Shown piece by piece: positions 57,268 through 64,000 of a DNA stretch of 64,000 nucleotides; position 1 is the stretch's first letter; every line of letters begins with the position of its first letter. This stretch comes from Pristionchus mayeri (lineage: Eukaryota; Nematoda; Chromadorea; Rhabditida; Neodiplogasteridae). The position numbers were made by a program, and so were the translations under genes. The notes below the pieces were generated by a model, which saw only the letters and a program-made list of their open reading frames with translations, was not told where the DNA came from and made no database searches. Location: positions 10,164,689 to 10,228,688 of the forward strand of contig BTRK01000002.1 of NCBI GenBank assembly GCA_036245805.1, written 5' to 3'.

Positions 57268-58496
57268 CTGGAAAAGGAAAACAACAAGTTTTAAGTTTAT
57301 CAATTATAAATGATTCATCTCACTCCTTCCTTTTGGTCGGCAATCGAAGCTATTCTTAGGCAGTTTCATGTGAATTGGCAAATTTTGGAATTTGATAAAA
57401 GATTTTTTGTTAAATTTCTGGGGTTTCGGAATTTTCCCATGTCATATATGTCCATGATTGTATATGCATCTGTATTATCTATACAAAGTGATCCACGCAA
57501 TATGTTTGCGAGCGTAACGATTTAATTTGTAGCTCTTGTTCTGTCAAAGTTCTGCACAACATTCTACAGTTTACCGTATTTGCTCTCCAAGTAGTGCGAC
57601 CGTCCCGAACAATATTCCACGATTATGTTTTCCATATTTCCTCAATGCTCATGTGTAGACCAGCATTGAAATATTGTCGACTGGGCACTTTATAATGAGT
57701 GCATTGCCTGAGTGCACTGAATGAGTGCACTGAATGGCAAAGTGATAGTAGGGTGCAAACCACTTCTCATTAATGAGTCGGGAACCTGCTATCCACGAGT
57801 TGAGATAAGTCAGAAGATTCTGAAAATTCAAATGAATTGTTCAACCCCGAGCACTTCTCATTAATAAAACGTATCAGTATACTTACAATTACCCCATTTT
57901 TCTATCAGACTCACGTTGTTCTAATGAATGGCCACAATGGAGAAGAATCGGTCCACAGTCAGAAGAAACGAATTGATATTTTGAGCAAAGTAGAGATAAT
58001 TGATTAGAAATTGATGAATCATACTGAATTTTAGTTAAAGGGATCCGGACATCAAAAATCAAGTGTGCCTTAAATTGCGTTTCATCCACCCCTTAGTTAA
58101 ATGCAATAAACTAAAAAAATTAAAAAAATTATTTAAGCAATAAAAATAAATAATTAAATATATAGTGTATTACTGTGGTAGCGTGTAAATTCGACGTTTC
58201 AAAAAATTCAAAAAATATATATTAAAATTACTGTATTGGAAGCATCTTGATTATCGGTTTTCAGATCGGCTGGCCGGCCGTCTTCTTCGGCAGTTTCTTT
58301 GCTTTCTTTTACTTTTTTTCAGTTATTTATGTTGTATTTCACTGTTTTGTGGCCTGAATTGTATTAGAAAAGAGGTCGGTCATGTATAATGCGGTTAGTG
58401 AAGTAATCTGCCCCTACTGAATAGCGAACGAGCGTTTTCTGATCGCTTCATATTCATTCTAATTGCACGATTCTTGCTTACATTTGCTATCAGTGC
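57268..58496. other. Spacer with repeat fragments
   Basis: 57543-57720 is an inverted partial copy of the 195-bp unit at 54857-55245. GAGTGCACTGAAT is repeated at 57712-57737. Otherwise AT-rich with no gene. Confidence 0.4.
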
Positions 58497-60909
58497 ATGG
58501 CTACGGTTAACTGCTCCGCCTGCCCTCGTCGTTCCCACCAATGCCGCAAGATTCCCGACATTGCTGGGATGGGAAGGGAATGGCTGCTCCGCCTGAACCT
58601 CATCGACGATGAGTTCGAGCTGCTGCAAGAGAAGGTTGCTAGGATTCAAGGAGAGGGGAGGCGAGCGTGGCTCTGCCCGAACCTCTTCAAAGGAAGAAAC
58701 CACCTGGACCACGAAGGCCCTGAAGACGTGAGTAATGTATTTCACCTATTGGACATACTGTCACCGTTATCAGGGCCTCTCGGTTGTATAATCCAATGCT
58801 GAATCGATAAAAAGCTCTTTCTTGTTTTGTAATTGATCATCGAATTTGCCGTTTGCTTCACAACGCGTTTTTTTAGCATCGTCAGAAGGGAGAAGAGCCT
58901 CCGAGGCTCAATGAGGAGAGCGATGTACAGGTACAGGGCACAATTATTTACTTCCGAAAGACATTCGAATACTCTTATGCCCTGGGGAGGCCGAATAATA
59001 TACAATCCCTGAGGAGGCAATAAAACACACATACATGTACAAGACTATGTGACATTCCAGCCCGGAGTTTTTCAGCCAGAGCCAGCTCCTACCGTAGAGG
59101 CCATGGTCGATGCCATGTCTGACCTACTTTTCCCATCGCCTCAACGCACCCAGTCTGGAGTATCTGGAGCATCTGGAGTACGTGCAACAATACCATTTGA
59201 AATATTTATTCAATTATGAAAGCTAGAAATGTGAACGAATAGAGAAAGATCAAACAACAGAACAGTGAAACGTTGATCATTGATTAGATTTCAAACAAAT
59301 ATTACCCCTTTTCACGAACTGACACGTGCCCTGATCATTAGTAGACGCACTAGAGTGTACAAAAGTGAGAGAGCGCCACCTGGCAGATTCTTGACTAGTG
59401 GTTGTTTTGTTCACGAATTGGCTCCCTTCATTACTTGTGCTCTCTAACAGTAATAGTCGGTGAGAGAAAACGCAAACGAACTGAAGAGAGCATGCGAAGT
59501 CATTTCCCCCGAGGCACGAAAATTGAATTTCTGCCGAACTAGGCCACGCTCTATCACATTGTAATATGGTGGAATAGTACATGAAACCAGAACACAAAAC
59601 AACAATTTTAGAACGGTAAAACTTATAATTCCCTATTACAATATAGCGAGTATTATTTACATCATTTCAGTCCTACATCCGATCTCAAGAAACGACCAAC
59701 ACCGAAGTGACCTCTGAGACGGGTGTTCAATGTGGTCCCCCTACCCCACCCAGTCACGACTACTTCCTAGTGAAGAAAGAATGCCTTCTTTCCCTCTTCA
59801 CTCGTTGCCACCAGTGTGGGAAGAAGGAGATCGAGGAGGGCACATTCAAGTGCCGCACCGTAGGCTCGGCACTGGTCCTGCAATGGGAGTGTTTAGTGTG
59901 CGAGAGAAAAGTCGAGTGGCATTCTCAGCCTATGGTCGAAAGATACTTCGAGGGAAACCTCAAGTTGACTTCGGCCGTCCACACTACTTCTGTATCCCGC
60001 CCGGTTAGTCCATATAACTATGTTGAAAAAACAGAACAACCTAGTCCCAATGGCCGTAAAGTACAGTAGCCCGGAAACTGAATTCAGAGATTCCTGGACA
60101 TGGGCAAGCTAATCGGTCTCGCACTTCCCTCTGAGCGGACAATGCGACGACAGCTCAAACGGATTGTGGTTCCCGCTGTGGATAAGGTCTTCATCAGACA
60201 CATGAAACAAGCTGAGGCCACCGTGCGAACGTCCAACATAGTTAGTGAATACTCCTTGCATTACTGCTGTTATGCCCTCCCTACATCCCTTCGACAGCCC
60301 TCCCCCCCCTCTCACCTGATCTCCTTCTTCTTCATCTCCCCGGCGAGGCAGCCTTCGCTGCCCACCCTCAATTGTTTCAATGAGGGGATCTACCCACTAC
60401 CCCTGATTTCCCCCACCTTTGGTAGTGATCCACCATACTTCTCGCGTTCGAAAGTAGCCGAGCTCCAGACCCTGTAAAGCATAAATGTGTTAGGTATACT
60501 GTAGCATCTGAAATGACCGAGGGATACGAAGTCCTCCTACCAGACAAGAGCAAAGGGTAGAGAGGCAAAGTGTGTGAAGAGGAAGATGGAATCAGTGGAC
60601 CAGTACTGGAGGAGAGAAGTTAGTATATTCAAACTAAATTAGTTCATCGAGCTATGCCGAAATTGTTAACAAAAAAAAAATGTCTAACTAACATCTTGTC
60701 AGGTCTGGGATGAGGTGGAAGGAGTGGTCCGTGAGATGAAGGATGCTTCATTCCTCAAGAGGAAGGGAATCCCCGACTCCAATCGCTGCATGGCTGCTCT
60801 CTATGCCGATGAGGAGGAGTCGGAAGGCGATTCGAAGGGAGATGAGAGCGATGTCTCCATTGAGTACGGAGCGAGGGAAGAAGCAAGCATAGGTGGGGGT
60901 AGAGGGTAG
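58497..60909 (+). CDS. Zinc-binding protein of transposase type (THAP-like plus zinc ribbon)
   Basis: Five exons join in frame: 58497-58727, 58877-58930, 59061-59177, 59671-60003 and 60088-60240; a further exon 60703-60909 ends with TAG. Between 60240 and 60703 the joint is unclear. Exon 1 (MATVNCSACPRRSHQCRKIP, REWLLRLNL, then WLCPNLF) resembles a THAP zinc finger, C-x2-C...C-x2-H, but the expected His appears to be Asn or Leu. Exon 4 has CLLSLFTRCHQCGKKEIEEG, WECLVCERKVEWHSQPMVE and a GNLKLTSAV run, a zinc-ribbon block I associate with THAP-bearing DNA transposons (Kolobok-like) and their host relatives. Exon 5 (LALPSERTMRRQLKRIVVPA) continues the same family. It may be a transposase remnant or a domesticated gene. 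The assignment is tentative. Confidence 0.5.
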
Positions 60910-61189
60910 GGATCATGCAGGGTTCGTGCGTTATTGTTAGGATAGACATACAGTGAAACACTTGTTTAATCTCCATTTTCATACTTACTTGACGTGTGGT
61001 GTTGTTGATGTTGTTGTTGTTGCATTGTCCCATCGTCGTCTGGATGGCGCGTCTTTGATCTGCAAAAAATGGAATCGTTGTGAGAATTTATTAAATTGAT
61101 TATGGATGAGACACATTTCAAACATCTTTAGACTCTTCTGTGCTCTATACTAAATACGTAGCAGAGACTAACCAACAGACTGAGGGACA

Positions 61190-61512
61190 CAACCATAGAT
61201 GTGCGGGAATTGTATCGGGGGGGGGGGGGGTGCCCATCCGGATGGGCATCCCCCCCCTCGACGTATAGGGGTCATGGTCAAAAATCGATCGGTAGGTCAA
61301 GACTAAGTACCGTAACCAATCGATAGTACAGTACACCCTGATACCGTATATGGATACCGTAACCCGCGAATATCGGAAACTAACTTTATTTAAAAAAAAC
61401 TCCTGGTACCGTGCCCAATCGATTGTACAGTACCCATGTCACTACCGTAACCCAGTTACATGGGTCAGATCCAGTTCCAGGGTGCACTGTACAATCGATT
61501 GGTTACGGTACT
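61190..61512. repeat. Hairpin-rich repeat with TACCGTAACCAATCGAT
   Basis: A G run is followed by the palindrome GCCCATCCGGATGGGC (61231-61246). The words TACCGTAACCAATCGAT-GTACAGTAC recur three to four times in both orientations. It cuts off the 3' end of the eIF3h copy at about 61513. Confidence 0.65.
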
Positions 61513-62210
61513 TAGTCCTGATTGAAGCATGCAGAGAAGGGGTGTGCCTGGTAGAAGCGCACCAGTTCGTAATCGATGTTCATGTTTCTGGAAAGAAGAC
61601 AGTAATGAAACATTTGCCAAGACGTGATAAGCTATGCGGTTGACTGGCGATCGTAGGATTCAGGGCTGTGTTCGTACTCCCTCATTCCAGTGTTATTGCT
61701 CATGTGAAAGTATTGTATCAAAGGCTAGTCCCATGATCGCCGTCAGGAGTAAACGAACTTTAGCAACCAGATCTCACCTGAACTTCCTGAGCATGTCGAT
61801 CATCTCCGCCTGCTTCATCTCTTCATATTGCTGATTTGCTTGGTTCGCACTTCCCCAGAATCGAGCATCGGCTCAGCACGAGCGGTCTAAAACAAAAGAG
61901 ATTGTGGGAAAATGAAGAAATAACAAATTAGGAAAACGAACAACGAAAACATTGAAACGATCTTACTGGAGAGCAGCTGGTAATCTCGAGACGATCATCC
62001 TCGACAGCGACGAGACCAGTGAGTAGTCCCTGGCAAGCCTCACCAGCAACCTTAACAACACGAATAAATGGAGAAATTCAGGCTCGACATACTTCACTCA
62101 TGCCAGCGTACAGTTCGCTGTCTACATGCTTGACGATCTTCATTAAGACCAGAAAATCAATTTGAACTTAGTTCACGTTCGGGGCGGAGATTTGCGCCAT
62201 CATGGTGGAC
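61513..62210 (-). pseudogene. eif-3.H: Translation initiation factor eIF3 subunit h, 5' part, broken
   Basis: Minus-strand exons 62210-62093, 62050-61977, 61886-61778 and 61587-61513 encode the start of eIF3h: VQIDFLVLMKIVKHVDSELY, then VAGEACQGLLTGLVAVEDDR and LEITSCSP, then AEPMLDS, NQQYEEMKQAEMIDMLRKF and NMNIDYELVRFYQAHPFSAC. This is the N-terminal part of the MPN domain of a non-catalytic subunit of the eIF3 complex. Breaks are a TAA at 62168-62170 and a frameshift near 61855. The remaining two-thirds of the protein are replaced by a hairpin repeat. Introns are retained, so it is a DNA-level duplicate. Confidence 0.85.
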
Positions 62211-62466
62211 CTGTAAATATAGACTGTGAGCGGTTCAAAGATCTCGCAACCAAACGGAAACATGATGATTTAACTATAATAAATATCAAATTCGCGATTT
62301 CGTATTAGCGTGCCTTGCCAACACTAGTGTAAAAAAGATGCTAATAAGGAGAAGCTAATATATATCAGTGTATGCAACGCAAAACATGCATGCATTTCTG
62401 ATTGCCCAATGCAAGGAACAACTCAGTTTTCATACTACTCATTTCAATGGGTGTAGCCCAACAAAC

Positions 62467-63400
62467 CTAGAGGGAGGGGGGCGTCTCCTGCTTGACATTG
62501 GTCGCCGCCAGGAACTCCTTGCCGTTGGCGACGCCGATGTGGGCGCCCTCCCGCTTCACCAGTTCCTCCTTCGAGAGGTTGTGCGCCTGTATTTTAAATA
62601 ATTACATATAATTTTAAATGTTGACCAATAATGAAACGACAAGCAAGTTGAATAATACACGTGCAAGTATAGTGTGGCTCGTGAGAGTACTCCCGAAGCA
62701 GCACTCTAGTAACGCAGTCTAGTTTCTTCAAATTCTCACTCACTTTCTCGGTCGTTCCTCGGTCGGGCAGGTGGATAGTCTCGACCTTGACGAAGAAGTT
62801 GTACTTCATGTAGTCGGGATTCGTCAGCACCGCTCAGCAGTAGTGGTAGGAGTTCCAGGCCTTCTCGTGGATCGCCAGCGGTCCCTTGGGCGCGATCTTG
62901 AGGGTCAGCGTCGGGACCTAAACAATATAAAAATATTGATTTATCGATTAAATATGCACTAATTAACGGATAATTAGCACTCACCTTCGACTGGAGGTGG
63001 TGGATCTTGTGCGTGTACTGGCCGCGGTCGTACGAGCCGTTGAAGAGCGCGTGGATAACTTATTTTTGAGCACCTACAAAACGGGATCGATAAGTAGAGG
63101 GTAGCAGCTCATGACTGGTGGGGTGAGAAACGGAAACATGCTAGGCAGACGCGTAATTACATGGCGTGAGCGCGAGAATTGCGTCTATGGTAAACGCGGC
63201 AGAATTATTAGGTCTGGAACTCGGGAAAAGCGAGCGAGTTTCTGTATTTTTGTAAGCGGTCGGCAACATAAAATCTGGCCACATATTTTCATTTGGCCCT
63301 AACAGACGAAGTGGAAAACACACCTTCCCCGCCGCCAGTTTCGGCCTTGCTCGCTTCTCCTCTACGGTCACTCCTCTACGGTCAGCGGAAGGACGGCATG
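62467..63400 (-). pseudogene. Class I phosphatidylinositol transfer protein, partial, broken
   Basis: Minus-strand exons: about 63400-63344 (VLPLTVEE and KAETGGGEG, with a 14-bp tandem duplication CTCCTCTACGGTCA and lost residues between), about 63059-62985 (GQYTHKIHHLQSK), 62917-62744 (VPTLTLKIAPKGPLAIHEKA, then YMKYNFFVKVETIHLPDRGT) and 62586-62467 (HNLSKEELVKREG). QYTHKI.HLQSKVP, IHEKAWN and KVET.H.PD..T are hallmarks of the PITP fold, which carries phosphatidylinositol or phosphatidylcholine between membranes in the cytosol. A TGA at about 62835 replaces the Arg expected after YHYC. The last exon diverges and stops early; the C-terminal half of the family is missing. Confidence 0.8.
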
Positions 63401-64000
63401 GCTGGAACGGTTAAATAAAAAATATTAATAAAAAACAACAAAACAATCGTGGAAAACGCACTATTCCTTGACGATTACTCTCCGTGTTGCACGTTCTCCT
63501 CCGCCGACGACGGATGGACCGGCAGCGAACCGCTGAAACGGAGCGAATGAATGGTGAGGCTCGACAATAAAAGACAACACAAAGGAGGCAAAACTATTAT
63601 GTAGTATCGACATTATCGAAGAAAAGTATTACAATCGCGAGGATGGTGGGAAAAGTCGGGAACAACTAGTCAACACGCCTTCCTACACGGTAGAGCGAAC
63701 GAACACCGCATATAAGAACTGAAGTCGGCATTTCCACGCTCATATCAAGCCAAGCCGAATTAGATGAACACGCGATTAGTGAATGAGAAGCGGGTAGAGT
63801 CAGCAATATTTATATTACAAGTTGCTCGCAAGTCTAGCGAAACAATAGCAACTCGAAAAAAAACAGCTACAAATTTGGTACCATAAGCTAAAAAAAGGTG
63901 TATTCCTGCCTAAATTCATGGTGAGCAAAGTGAATTGGGCCATTCTGAAACGGAATATAACCAGTTTTGAAAAGAAACAACGTAAAAACAAGTGGAAAAC
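63401..64000. other. Window end, no gene assigned
   Basis: Upstream of the PITP-like copy. GC content is higher at 63470-63540 and could hold its first exon, but I could not identify one. Confidence 0.3.

Overview
The window looks like gene-poor, repeat-rich DNA from a nematode, probably a free-living or insect/beetle-associated rhabditid or diplogastrid. The reasons are short introns with TTTTCAG-type acceptors, AT-rich spacers, and clusters of nematode-type chemoreceptor genes (Srh-, Srd- and Sre-like) and F-box-like genes. Almost all coding sequence is split into short exons. I placed exons by eye from splice sites, reading phase and comparison between paralogues inside the window; no database search was possible.

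Layout. 0-3.7 kb: a decayed PIF/Harbinger transposon with a Myb/SANT-like gene and a DDE transposase, the latter carrying an exact 720-bp tandem duplication. 3.8-5.7 kb: the 3' part of a ribosomal protein eS7 gene and a multi-exon DGAT2-type acyltransferase with two frame breaks. 7-17 kb: three Srh-like receptor paralogues, one truncated on the minus strand and two apparently intact on the plus strand with the same exon plan, their introns full of small MITEs and one long hairpin. 17-23 kb: repeats, including a hAT-like palindromic MITE with an 8-bp target duplication and a 2.3-kb element with ~600-bp inverted arms around a zinc-finger gene remnant. 24.6-29.5 kb: an internally deleted BEL/Pao-type retroelement on the minus strand with a phlebovirus-like glycoprotein (env) gene, split by a hAT-like insertion. 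29.8-35 kb: an Srd/Str-like receptor and an Sre-like receptor. 35.2-40.3 kb: two partial copies of one LTR element in opposite orientation, forming near-identical 863-bp inverted arms. 40-50 kb: a Q/P-rich gene remnant, four members (two of them intact in frame) of a small F-box-like family, a more typical F-box gene, and a tRNA-derived SINE with clean target duplications. 52.7-54.7 kb: a second Sre-like gene on the minus strand. 54.8-58 kb: mariner-type repeats and a short-chain dehydrogenase fragment. 58.5-60.9 kb: a possible THAP-like/zinc-ribbon gene of transposon type. 61.5-63.4 kb: broken copies of eIF3 subunit h and of a phosphatidylinositol transfer protein.

How the parts relate. There are no operon-like pathways here. 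The intact genes are of fast-evolving sensory and F-box families, while every conserved housekeeping gene present (eS7, DGAT2, SDR, PITP, eIF3h) is partial or broken but keeps its introns. This pattern suggests an accessory, recombination-prone chromosome arm that collects DNA-level duplicates, or a low-accuracy assembly of such a region. The two explanations need read-level checking.
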